Made by a program: the position numbers and the translations under genes | DNA from: Shouchella clausii | GTDB taxonomy: Bacteria; Bacillota; Bacilli; Bacillales; Bacillaceae_D | Length of the DNA stretch: 64,000 nt | Direction: 5' to 3' | Assembly: GCF_001598215.1 (NCBI RefSeq) | Contig: NZ_BCXJ01000003.1 | Span: 62,001-126,000, forward strand | The notes under the pieces: generated by a model | What the model saw: the letters and a program-made list of their open reading frames with translations, nothing else | What the model was told of the DNA's origin: nothing | Database searches by the model: none | Shown: one piece after another, positions 46,525-55,900 of the stretch | Position numbering within the stretch: position 1 is the stretch's first letter | Layout of the letters: every line of letters starts with the position of its first letter

Positions 46525-47034
46525 TTATTCAATAATTTCTTTTTCCTTTAATAACGTTTCAAAATTTCCTTCTCGTATAACCCCGTCACGAACATATATA
46601 TATATACTTTCTGTTCCCCCTAAATCTTCTCCTTCTGGTAATTCTTTAGATAGAGCGACTACTGTATCCTGCATGGTCTTTTGACTTCCAATCAGCTTTC
46701 GATACACCTTAATCCAATCTCCTTTATCGACTTCATCCCAAGGAAATTCGATTGAAGGAAACGCTTTAGACACAGCTTTCCACCTTTCCATCGTATGTTC
46801 TGTCTCTTCTGTAGGCGTCAGCACAATATCTTTCACGTTTCCTCTCTGTTCATAGTTACTATAATCGATTTCCATGCGAAGGATGTCTGCAGTAGTAGCA
46901 TACATTTTCAATTCACTTTCCACTGCATGCATTTGCTGTCGTTCTTTTCCCTGATATTGTAAATAACAAAAAACTAAGACTCCTACACCGACAACCATTA
47001 TTGTCACGAGAACTCTCCATTTCCATTTTGTCAT
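46525..47034 (-). CDS. Small membrane protein, family A copy 1
   Basis: The 169-residue protein has a basic start (MTKWKWR), one membrane helix (VLVTIMVVGVGVLVFCYL), and the outer domain with LTPTEETEHTMERWKAVSKA, PSIEFP, GDW and the ending FETLLKEKEIIE. ATG 47034 is chosen because GGAGCG lies seven bases upstream; a longer frame overlaps the neighbour. It begins 22 bases after the 512-residue gene and is likely cotranslated. By position it would be the immunity-protein candidate for that effector-like protein, but its domain is homologous to the effector C-terminus, which is unusual for an immunity protein. Confidence 0.78.
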   Translation of the reverse strand: MTKWKWRVLVTIMVVGVGVLVFCYLQYQGKERQQMHAVESELKMYATTADILRMEIDYSNYEQRGNVKDIVLTPTEETEHTMERWKAVSKAFPSIEFPWDEVDKGDWIKVYRKLIGSQKTMQDTVVALSKELPEGEDLGGTESIYIYVRDGVIREGNFETLLKEKEIIE

Positions 47035-47056
47035 TCTTAACGCTCCGTCCCCATAA

Positions 47057-48595
47057 CTAATTTTCCTCATTATATCGTTTGTTCTGTTCAACTAATTCCG
47101 AAACCGTGACATCTTCCCCAATTTGGTTGCGAGTGATATATTCCTGTAAAGCAGGATAAATTGCCGTATTAGAATCATCGCCGCTTCCCCTCAAACTTCC
47201 ACTGATCGTTTGCCAGTCTTGATTTCGAATCGCTTCTTCTGGATACTCAATAGTCGGATCAATTGCTTTTACTTCTTTCCATCGTTCTAGTATTTCATAT
47301 GTTGCTTCGGTTGGTTGAATTTCCACAACAAATTGACTCTTCCCGTAAACATTTCGCTCTGAAATAAGCAACTCCATACCTAAATTGCCTGCTGTTACCT
47401 TTGCCTCTTTCACTGTTAACTGATTATCAAGCTCCTGTTTTCCCGTTTCGTGCCTAGTAACTACATCAGCTATATTAACCACTCCACCGACTCGCTTACT
47501 AAATTCCTCTAGTACTAGCTGCTGTATTTCTTCCCCAATAAAGTTTTCTGTATAATTTGCACGCTCTTTCATCAGTTCTTCATGCTCTTCCGCTTCTAAA
47601 CTGTTTACAGCATCCGCACCAATATAATAGCTCACTGTCGATTCATTGATTCGGACTAAAACAGGGTACTCCATGTTAAGAAACTCTTCCCTTGTCATAT
47701 CGCCGGCATATTGCGAGATGTTTAACGTCAGCTCTGTTTCAAAGGTATGAATATGCGGATCTACGTTTCGTTTATATGATAAATGGTCAACTTTGGCAAG
47801 GAAAGGGATATCGACACCGCCTGTTTTAGCCTCTGCTTCCAAATCCAAAATAGCAGTTTTGTATTGGGTTAACAACGACAAATATGCTCTCACTTTTTCA
47901 GCATTATACTTTTCCTCTTCACCACCAAAATGAGTGTTTGGCCCATTATTCCCCAAGTACAAATACGCTTGTAACATCGCTATCTCTTGATCAAGGGCTT
48001 CTTTGGATACTAACACTTTATCATTTAAACGAGCCTGCAAAGCCTCTACACCTTCGTTGCTAATCATGCTTTCGATTTCTTTAATTTCAGCGATGGTGGC
48101 CTCGTCCAACACCTCACTCTGTATATACTGGTACAGCAACTCTCGCTCAGCATAGTTGAGGGCTTCGCCGCTTTCCATTTTGATGAGCAGGCTGGTAATG
48201 AGGTTTTTGTCTTCGAAGATGGCTTGTTTTAGCTCATCCACGTTTAAGGTGGCGAGGCCTTCGCCATTTTGGCCGAGTCCGTTTGTGAAGGCGTTGAGGG
48301 CGGAGTCGAGGGCACTCAAGCCGGTTTGCGCGGCGGAAAAGTCGGCTTTTGCGGTTGAGTCGGCTGCGACCATGCCGTCCCAAAAGCGGTGAATGGCTTG
48401 GAGGTCTCCGTAAATGTCGCCTTCTTCTACGACTGTAATATGCGGAGGGGAAAAGCCTCTATTTGCCAATAGTTCTTGCGTGCCTATACTCTCGGATTTT
48501 ATACGCAACACGCTATCCATGTACTCCGCCATAATCTGTTTGTATTCCTCAATTAACCGGTTTAGTTCCTCGCGGTCGGCGCGATGGTTGCCCAT
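47057..48595 (-). CDS. Effector-like protein of the type VII secretion locus, novel C-terminus
   Basis: The 512-residue protein has no signal peptide. It begins with a long helical region (EELNRLIEEYKQIMAEYMDSVL; an LXG-like place and size but no clear LXG motif), then mixed segments, and ends with a domain (about 385-512) with PTEATYEILERWKEV, PTIEYPEEAI, NQDW. This domain is homologous to the outer domain of the neighbouring small membrane proteins. The ATG has AGGAGG. It follows a WXG100-like and a coiled-coil gene, the order seen for YwqH/YwqI/YwqJ-type effectors. A secreted role is inferred; no known toxin motif was recognised. Confidence 0.7.
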   Translation of the reverse strand: MGNHRADREELNRLIEEYKQIMAEYMDSVLRIKSESIGTQELLANRGFSPPHITVVEEGDIYGDLQAIHRFWDGMVAADSTAKADFSAAQTGLSALDSALNAFTNGLGQNGEGLATLNVDELKQAIFEDKNLITSLLIKMESGEALNYAERELLYQYIQSEVLDEATIAEIKEIESMISNEGVEALQARLNDKVLVSKEALDQEIAMLQAYLYLGNNGPNTHFGGEEEKYNAEKVRAYLSLLTQYKTAILDLEAEAKTGGVDIPFLAKVDHLSYKRNVDPHIHTFETELTLNISQYAGDMTREEFLNMEYPVLVRINESTVSYYIGADAVNSLEAEEHEELMKERANYTENFIGEEIQQLVLEEFSKRVGGVVNIADVVTRHETGKQELDNQLTVKEAKVTAGNLGMELLISERNVYGKSQFVVEIQPTEATYEILERWKEVKAIDPTIEYPEEAIRNQDWQTISGSLRGSGDDSNTAIYPALQEYITRNQIGEDVTVSELVEQNKRYNEEN

Positions 48596-48619
48596 AGGAT
48601 CACCTTCCTCCTATTGATT

Positions 48620-48904
48620 TTATAGAGCACGGAGCTTGCTTTGTGTACTAGCGATGTTGGCTTTGACAGAGTGTATCGACGCTTCGTTGGTGGCGATTAG
48701 GCGCTCTAGTTGAAGGGTCGCCGCCCGTTGTTGTTCGATTTCCCGTTTGATCTGTTGGGCTTGGTGCTCTAGTTTTTCGATCATTTCTTGGATGTTTTGT
48801 CCTGTCGTTTGTTGGGTCATCCGCCGGGATTGTATTCGTTCTTGGATCTTTTCTAATGCTCGGCTTTCTAGTTGCCCCGTTTTGACGAATTGGACTGTGG
48901 CCAT
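48620..48904 (-). CDS. Coiled-coil protein, probable effector partner
   Basis: The 94-residue protein from ATG 48904 is almost wholly helical, with heptad-rich segments (ALEKIQERIQSRR, IQEMIEKLEHQAQQIKREIEQQ). It resembles the small DUF5082/DUF5344-type partners that precede LXG effectors. The ribosome site is weak; translation is probably coupled to the preceding gene, whose stop is 17 bases upstream. An alternative TTG at 48949 overlaps that gene. Confidence 0.6.
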   Translation of the reverse strand: MATVQFVKTGQLESRALEKIQERIQSRRMTQQTTGQNIQEMIEKLEHQAQQIKREIEQQRAATLQLERLIATNEASIHSVKANIASTQSKLRAL

Positions 48905-48920
48905 GGGAGATGCTTCGCCG

Positions 48921-49219
48921 CTAGTCAGTTCCGAGTCGTGCTTGTTCAAATGCGACGTTTTGTTGGTGTTGCCGAAGTTTTAATTCTTCTAGCGACAGGG
49001 AAAAGCGGGTTAGGAGATACTCTTTGATTAGCGCACTGCTTTCCGCAAAAGCGTCAGCGGACTCGCCTGTAAAGATGCCCTCGCTTTGCATCAGTTCAAA
49101 AGGGGTAAAAAAATCAGTCAAATGCTGGTGACTTCTTCTAACAGCTCTGCATACGTGTCGTTTAACTTGTTTAATTGCTCGTCGCTTATTTCAATTTTGT
49201 CTGGGCCGACCAACATCAT
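48921..49219 (-). pseudogene. WXG100-like small protein with FTG in place of WXG, split by frameshift
   Basis: Two overlapping ORFs share TTGA. The first (ATG 49219, GAGGTGAAGAG site) gives 33 residues including DEQLNKLNDTYAELLEEV. The second, 66 residues from TTG 49121, has FTGESADAF, which sits like WDGQASEAF of EsxA at the helical hairpin turn. Adding one T to the three at 49120-49122 gives a single protein of about 100 residues with the WXG100 layout. Either the gene is broken or sequence is wrong, or two coupled halves are made. It lies between essA and the coiled-coil gene. Confidence 0.6.
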
Positions 49220-49276
49220 CTCTTCACCTCTATTCTCGCTTGCATGTCCGTATTTTCTGTTTTGACAAAAACATAG

Positions 49277-49732
49277 TTATTCGTTCATTTGCGCGGTTTT
49301 AGGAATAATATAAATCAATAAAACAGAAACGAGCACGGTGGCCACAGCTGCTAATATCCATGGCAGCACGTTTACTTTTTCTTCTGCCTGCACCACTTGG
49401 CGGGCCAACTCTTTTTCCTCTGTAAACAGCCCGGCGCTTGCGGCGAGGTTTTCCTCACGGTTTGCATCCGCACTACTCGCAAACAGGCTGTCTTGTAGTT
49501 CTGCGTATGTTTCTTCCAATGGCTGAGTAAATGTGAGTATTTTCTGCTCTTCAGGCACTCTGATTTCCCTCTGCTCCGCTTCTGGTTTGTATTGGCGCAG
49601 CTCTAACAGCACTTCCCGCTCTTTATAAACACCAGGTTCCACTCGTTCTTCTTCGGCAAAGCTTGGAGTTACCAAGGACAGGAGCAGCGTTACGCATGCT
49701 CCTGCCCCGGCAATGATGGCCTTACATTTCAT
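49277..49732 (-). CDS. Type VII secretion protein EssA/YueC-like
   Basis: The 151-residue protein has an N-terminal hydrophobic segment (AIIAGAGACVTLLLSLVTPSFA), an outer middle part, and a C-terminal membrane helix (VLPWILAAVATVLVSVLLIYII). This two-ended topology and position after the esaA gene match EssA/YueC. ATG 49732 overlaps the esaA-type stop and has GAGGA upstream. The start 25 codons earlier is in the esaA shadow. Confidence 0.72.
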   Translation of the reverse strand: MKCKAIIAGAGACVTLLLSLVTPSFAEEERVEPGVYKEREVLLELRQYKPEAEQREIRVPEEQKILTFTQPLEETYAELQDSLFASSADANREENLAASAGLFTEEKELARQVVQAEEKVNVLPWILAAVATVLVSVLLIYIIPKTAQMNE

Positions 49733-52700
49733 AAACGTCATCCTCTTCTTTTCGGCTGTTAACGACCACATGGCGAATGATTGGCAAAGCAATCGTTGCC
49801 ACTGCAATGAGAGCTAATGGGATCATGCCTGCGAGAAACGCATTTTGCGGGCTCGCTTGAATGGAAATATACAGCTCCGCAATTGGGTTATTTGTACGGA
49901 AGTTTGGCATGGCCATATCAAGGAGCGGGCTTGTAAAGAATAGAATGAACGCGACACTAAGCAGCCATCCGACCCACGGGCCAGCCATAAAGGCAACGCG
50001 GATAAGGCCAGCTGTCGCTAAAATCAAGAGAACGGTAATGATCGTCCATTGGATCGACTGGCTCTCGCTCATTGTGTAAATCGTTAATCCATAAATGCTG
50101 ATTACCAAACCAACAATGATCGATAAAATGCTAAACAACGCGATATTGACCGCAATTGGCACAGAATTATAATGGTGTGTCAAAAATCCAATCAGCAGGC
50201 TCGACAGCAGCACAATCACAAGAACGATGATTGGCGGTGTCATTCGTTCAGCAGGTCCTGTTACTTGCTCGCCGCTTACATCAACAGGGCTAGAAAGATG
50301 GTTATAGACATAGTCATTATGGTGCCCGTCTGACAGCGCATTGCCAAGAATCGTGTGAATGTCCTCGTATACTAGTTCAGTTGTTTGGACGTTGTCTGAC
50401 CATCTCGTATTTAAATCATCAGATTTGGCTTGGACTGCCGTAACATTGCTGTGTAAGTCTTCCGTTTGGGCAATGATATCGTCTTGGCGGTTGCTAAGAG
50501 ATTCAACTGCTGCTCCCAATTGTTGGACTTCGCCTAATGATGTTTGTTGATTGGTAACGACCATTTGCCCATTTAACCCTTCGACAGGCGCTGGGTCTGT
50601 TTCGATTGCTCCATAGCTTTCGGATAGGTTCGCGCCAATAGCGTTGCCCGTTTCCGCAATCGCCGCCACTTCTTCGCGAGTGGCTTGTTGTTCTTCGGCA
50701 ATTGCTTGTTCTAACTCGTTTAGCACGTTGTTTGCATCAGCGACAAATTGATTAAATTCCGCTTCTGCTTCTTCAACGGATTGTTGGGCTTCTTCCAATT
50801 GGGTTCGCTTGCCCATAAACGAATCGACTGATTGCCGCGCCTCGTCAATTTTTTCTTGAACCTCGCGGACACGGTTGTCTTCATCGACAATTTGCTTAAT
50901 CCGGTCTTGATTCAAGTAGCCTTGCTGGCTGTATGCCCAATCCAATTTGGCCAGCTCGCCGTAATAGGTAAGCAGTTCCCGTACATTTGTCGACTGAATC
51001 GGACTGTTAATCACGGACGGAGATGCGCCTATTCGGTTGAAAACGGCTTGTTCTTGCTTGTGAACTTCCTCGATGACTGGATCAATCACTTGCGCTTCCA
51101 GTTTCTCAACATACTTTTCCAAACGTGTTGCATAGCGTTCCAGTTTTTCTACATAATCAAGGAACGCCTCGGTCACTTCTCGATGGTCATCGATTTTCCA
51201 CTGTGCCACTTCTAACGTTGGCTCCATACTATCAAGGAGCTCCATTGCTTCTTCCCACACGCTTTGCAGTTCTTCAGGAGTAAAAGTGACAAGCTGGGCA
51301 TGGTACGGCGTAAAGGAGAGTGCTTCCTCTCTGTCTTCTTCTTGTTCGCTTTCTCCTGCTGGTGGCTCTTGCTCAGGATCCCCGTCGCCATCGCCATCTC
51401 CACCTCCATTGCCGTCTCCGTCGCTATCTTCATCTTCAGGAGGATCTGTTGGCTCTGACGGGGGTTCCTCTCCGCCGTTTCCATCGTCATCGCCATCGCC
51501 ATCTCCTGGTTCAGGTGGTGTAGGCTGTTCATTATCGTCGCCGTCACCGCCATCTCCATCTCCATCTCCGTCTCCATCGCCTGGCTCAGGTTCTGGTGGC
51601 GGCGGCTCTGGAAATTCAATTTCTTCAGGATTTAACTTGCCGACTAGCTTTTCAATCTCGGCAATCGTTTCTTCTGCGTCTTTCAGTAGGTCTTCGTCAA
51701 TTGGCTCTAGCGCTTCCTCTGGTTGTTCAGGGCGAGGGATGTTCGGTTGTGGCCGCTCCTCCTTTGACAAATGCCGGCGCACACTTAACGTTTGCCGGAA
51801 CTGAGCTTCTGCCTGTTCTCCTTGCGTCGCATTTGCATATTTTCCAATTAGCTCTGCCTGTGCATTTGGCAGCCGATCGACGGCTAAATCTTGGGCAGCA
51901 TATACTTGGTTTATTTCGCTATTAAACCCGTTCATGTCGCCATTAAACTTATAGGCGCCAATTGCCCAATCGTCAAACAAAGAAACCACTTTGTCGCCTT
52001 CATTGGAAAGCTGTGGCGTAAAAGCATGCTGGCCTTCCTGGACGTTGCCGCTTCCTGCCTGCAATGTCTGCTGGTAGTCAGCCACTGCTTGGTTGACAAG
52101 CTCCCCATTTTGAGCGTTCGCCTGCACCATCATCTCCGTTTGCTCATTGTGGTAAGCCATGTAGGTATCAATCGCATTGGTAAGTTCATCAAAGCCAGCT
52201 TGTGCTTCTTCTAAACTAGTGCGAGAGCTTTCCGACAAATTGACTGTGTCCGAAGAAGTGGCAAATAACTGGTCCAGACGGCCTCGCTGCGTTTCAATTT
52301 CATCTGCCAATTCTTGTGAGCTTGGCGAGTAAAATGAATACATTTCATTTAGGAAATCGACTTCCTTTTGTAGCACTTCATCAAAGTTGCCCCGGACTCG
52401 GTCGACTTCCTCAGACACATAGCGCCAATATTGGGTGCTAATTTGCTGGTTCATTTTTAGCTGCGCACTCTCTAGCTCTTTTTGCACCCGCTCTTGGTTT
52501 TCTGCATTTAAGTTATTATAAATTTCATATTGTACACTGGCCCGGTTCGGCAGTGAATCTTGAAAGGACATAATGTTCTCGGAAAAAGAGGAATCAATAT
52601 AAACGATCGCATCATATTCCTGATTGGCTAGTCCTGCTTGGGCAGAGGCTCTGCTAGCCACTACCCATTCGTATTCCGAGTCATCTTGCAATGTTGGCAC

Positions 52701-52895
52701 AATATCATTTCCTAAAATAAGTGGTTCATACTCCTCATATTGGTAGCCTTTGTCCTCATTGACAATCACGATCTTGCCAGACGCTTTTTTTTCTTCACGC
52801 ATCGGTTCTTTCCCGATGTACTGAAAGAAGGCAAACGGTACGGCGATAATGATTGCCACAAGCAACAACAGTTTTAACATATGTTTTTTCCGCAA
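49722..52895 (-). CDS. Type VII secretion protein EsaA/YueB
   Basis: EsaA is the large surface-exposed arm of the type VIIb machine; in B. subtilis YueB is also the phage SPP1 receptor. The 1057-residue protein has an N-terminal membrane helix (about 7-25), a long outer domain with coiled coils (about 150-420 and 540-880), a Gly/Asp/Glu/Pro-rich insert (about 432-515), and about five C-terminal helices (about 885-1045). It starts with TTG at 52895 behind GAGGTGG. The insert is not a known feature of B. subtilis YueB. Confidence 0.9.
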   Translation of the reverse strand: MRKKHMLKLLLLVAIIIAVPFAFFQYIGKEPMREEKKASGKIVIVNEDKGYQYEEYEPLILGNDIVPTLQDDSEYEWVVASRASAQAGLANQEYDAIVYIDSSFSENIMSFQDSLPNRASVQYEIYNNLNAENQERVQKELESAQLKMNQQISTQYWRYVSEEVDRVRGNFDEVLQKEVDFLNEMYSFYSPSSQELADEIETQRGRLDQLFATSSDTVNLSESSRTSLEEAQAGFDELTNAIDTYMAYHNEQTEMMVQANAQNGELVNQAVADYQQTLQAGSGNVQEGQHAFTPQLSNEGDKVVSLFDDWAIGAYKFNGDMNGFNSEINQVYAAQDLAVDRLPNAQAELIGKYANATQGEQAEAQFRQTLSVRRHLSKEERPQPNIPRPEQPEEALEPIDEDLLKDAEETIAEIEKLVGKLNPEEIEFPEPPPPEPEPGDGDGDGDGDGGDGDDNEQPTPPEPGDGDGDDDGNGGEEPPSEPTDPPEDEDSDGDGNGGGDGDGDGDPEQEPPAGESEQEEDREEALSFTPYHAQLVTFTPEELQSVWEEAMELLDSMEPTLEVAQWKIDDHREVTEAFLDYVEKLERYATRLEKYVEKLEAQVIDPVIEEVHKQEQAVFNRIGASPSVINSPIQSTNVRELLTYYGELAKLDWAYSQQGYLNQDRIKQIVDEDNRVREVQEKIDEARQSVDSFMGKRTQLEEAQQSVEEAEAEFNQFVADANNVLNELEQAIAEEQQATREEVAAIAETGNAIGANLSESYGAIETDPAPVEGLNGQMVVTNQQTSLGEVQQLGAAVESLSNRQDDIIAQTEDLHSNVTAVQAKSDDLNTRWSDNVQTTELVYEDIHTILGNALSDGHHNDYVYNHLSSPVDVSGEQVTGPAERMTPPIIVLVIVLLSSLLIGFLTHHYNSVPIAVNIALFSILSIIVGLVISIYGLTIYTMSESQSIQWTIITVLLILATAGLIRVAFMAGPWVGWLLSVAFILFFTSPLLDMAMPNFRTNNPIAELYISIQASPQNAFLAGMIPLALIAVATIALPIIRHVVVNSRKEEDDVYEM
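51352..51600 (-). repeat. Low-complexity GD-repeat segment inside esaA/yueB
   Basis: The DNA is a run of GAT/GGC-type codon pairs giving (GD)n blocks separated by proline-rich spacers (PEPGDGDGDGD; EDSDGDGNGGGDGDG). It codes for an acidic, possibly Ca2+-binding flexible stalk on the surface arm. Repeat number may vary between strains. Confidence 0.8.
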
Positions 52896-52921
52896 TTAAA
52901 CCACCTCGCTTGTTCTTTCGT

Positions 52922-55900
52922 TTATGGAGCTTCCGGTATTTTGATTTTCGTCTCGATTCCATTGACGACATAGTAGCCAAAACCTGGGGCAATCTCTTCT
53001 TCATTTCGCGTGAACGAAAGATTGACAAGGGTTTGGTCTGACTTTTTCATGACGATGATATAGTGGCGCACCAACTTCAATTCTGCAGTAAGAGGATCGA
53101 AGCCTTTCGTAAATTCTACGGAATTGCCACACACAATCATACGAAAGCCTAGATGGCTCGAATTTTTCATAAGCTTCGCCAACTTATCTTGAATGGCCGC
53201 ATCAACCGTTTGTTGGAAGCGGATCAGGCTGTCGATTAATAACAGCACTGGCGCAAAAGCTGGAACCGTTTCTCCATTGTTTAACGCATCCATGTAAGCT
53301 TGTTCCCGAACAGCCATTTTTTCTTCAACCGCTGCCACCCAGTCTTTAATCTGTTCTTTTTGGTCTATATAGGAAATAAGCTTCTGTCCGACAAAAGCAG
53401 AGAGCTTGCGGTCTGTGCCGTCAAATAGCCCAATCTCGTCAACTTCCTGTTGCAAATAGTAGTTTAATAGTACTTTGGCAACGTTCGTCTTTCCTTTCCG
53501 CGGCTGGCCGACAACTAACAGATGAGGCTCTGACTTCGTTTGTAGGAATACTGGCTTGACCGTATCTTCGTCAAGAGCAAAGGGAATGCTGTCGCCTGGG
53601 TCGCCAACACGCGTTTGGAAAGAAGCCAGCGATAGCTGTGTAGGCAGCATCGCAATTTTTTCCGGCAGCTTGGCGTCTTGATAACGCTGGCCTAAATCGG
53701 CAATCGCTTTTCTTGTTGCTGCCATCATTTCCTGATCATCTTCACCGGCTTCTGGCAAATACATTTGCGCAAAATAGTGGCTGTCTTTCGCTAAAATGGC
53801 GCGGCCAGGTATCGGTTCGATTTCGTACTTGCTGCGGCCGAGCAGCGTGATGACATCGTTTCGGTCGTTCATAAAGTGGACAATCTTTGTTTTCATTGTA
53901 TTCATGAGTGGCTGGCGCAAAGCATTCGCCCGCGTCGCTGTTAGACTTACATAAATGCCTAGAGACTGGCCATCCCGGGCAAATTGGATAAACGTTGATT
54001 CCAACTGCTCGTATTCTTCTTTGATCAAATCAAAGTTGTCAATGAACATAAACAGAACAGGCAACGGCTCTGTTGCTGTTTGGTTATACATCGTCAAACT
54101 ATTGACTTCTTGAGCCAGGAACCGTTCGCGGCGATCGTCCATCTCCGCTTTTAGCAAGGCAATGGCCTTTTCGATTTTGCGTTTTTCATCGATTTTAAAA
54201 TAATCAGCTGTATGAGGAAGTTGCCTAAACGGCAACAACGCACCATTCCCAAAATCAAAAATGTAAAAGTGAAGTTCTTCTGGGCTAAACGACTTTGCAA
54301 ACTGGAGCATCAATGCCATAAGCGTTGTAGATTTTCCGTACCCGCCAGAGCCAAATACAGCAATATTGCCGTCTTTTAGCCATTCATAATAAACATTGAA
54401 TTGCCTTTGTTCTTCTGGCTCATCAGCAAGCGCCAACGGAAACTTGTCCGCCTCTGTATCTGTTTGAACAGGGGGGAGCCATTCTTCAAGGGGGTCAAGC
54501 CATGGGCTTGAGGCTTTTTGAATGGACAGACGTTCAGTTGTCGCTTCAATCTCTTTAACAACAGCTTCAATCTCAGAGATGCTCTTTTGTTTTTTCCCAG
54601 TAGCAGCTTGGACGTTGGAAATGGGCACTAAGCCTGCATCAGTGACTAATGCAACATCTTCCTCGCCTTCATGGGTTTCGCGCAAATACGGTGCCCCGCT
54701 CCATGCGGACTGGAACAATTCATACAGCTCGTTATTGCCGACTTGCAAATAGGCGCGCCCTGTTACAGTCAAATTGGCGGCATCGGGATTTTTCAGAATT
54801 TCTTTAGAATCTAGAGCGTCTTGCACTTTTAATGCGACTCGGAAGCGGGCGTTACTCCAAATTTGGTTGTCAATAATTCCGCCTGGCTTTTGTGTGGCAA
54901 GAATGAGGTGGACGCCAAGGCTACGCCCGATCCGCGCTGCACTTACGAGTTCTTTAATAAATTCAGGTTCCTCGTTTTTCAATTCCGCAAATTCATCAGA
55001 TATGATAAACAGATGTGGCATCGGTTCCAATACCTGCTTCTGTTTATACAACTCCATATAGTCATCGATATGGTTAACTAAGTTTTGGTCAAACAGCCGC
55101 TGCCGCTTGCGCAGTTCGCTTTTGATCGACGCCAACGCCCGCATACTAAAGTTCTTGCTGTCGTTGATGTTGGTAATGGTGCCGAGCAAATGGGGAATAT
55201 TTTTAAACGGCTGTGCCATCCCCCCGCCTTTGTAGTCAATGAGAAGAAAAGCAACTTCGTGGGGATGGTAATGGACTGCTAACGATAAAATATACGTTTG
55301 CAGAAATTCACTTTTTCCCGAACCTGTTGTCCCTGCAAGCAAACCATGGGGCCCATGGGCCTTTTCATGGATGTTCAGCTCAAGAAGTTCATCCTTTGCT
55401 TTAAATCCGACGGGCACAGCGAGCGACTCGGCGCTGTTTGTCGTTTGCCACCGTTGTTCAATTGCAAGTTCTTTTGTATGCTGGACGCCAAACATTTCGA
55501 GAAAAGACGCCATTTCCGGTATAGAACGGCTCATGCCTCGTTGGTGGTTCAATGACGCCAGCAAGCGAGCATACCTTTCATTTGTCGTTGCATCCTGAGG
55601 GTCAAAGGTAAAGCGTTTATGTTCCGCTTTCCGTTCTCTGATGACAATCTCGCCTTCTTTTTGGTTGACGGCCTTGACAATCGTATGGACATATTCGGTT
55701 AAATTTTCTTGTGCATCGGTGAGAAAAATAACCGACATGCCAAGAACTTTATCCGGCCCTTCCAAATATTCCATGATAGCATGGTCGCTTATCAAACTGC
55801 GATTGGCGACTAAAAAGACAAAGTGAGGGATGAAACGCTTTGGCTTGTCTTGGCTTTGTTCCAACTCCCGCTCCCGCACCATTTCATAAATCGATGTCAA

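Noticed and set aside
42086-48595. Prophage or transposon origin for the accessory region
   Set aside because: No integrase, transposase, phage structural gene, att repeat or terminal inverted repeat was seen.
51352-51600. Short-period repeat considered as a CRISPR or satellite array
   Set aside because: There are no regular repeat-spacer units; the pattern is codon-level GD coding within an intact frame.
51286-51804. 172-residue Ser/Pro-rich plus-strand ORF
   Set aside because: It is the complement of the Gly-Asp repeat in esaA/yueB; its composition is dictated by that repeat.
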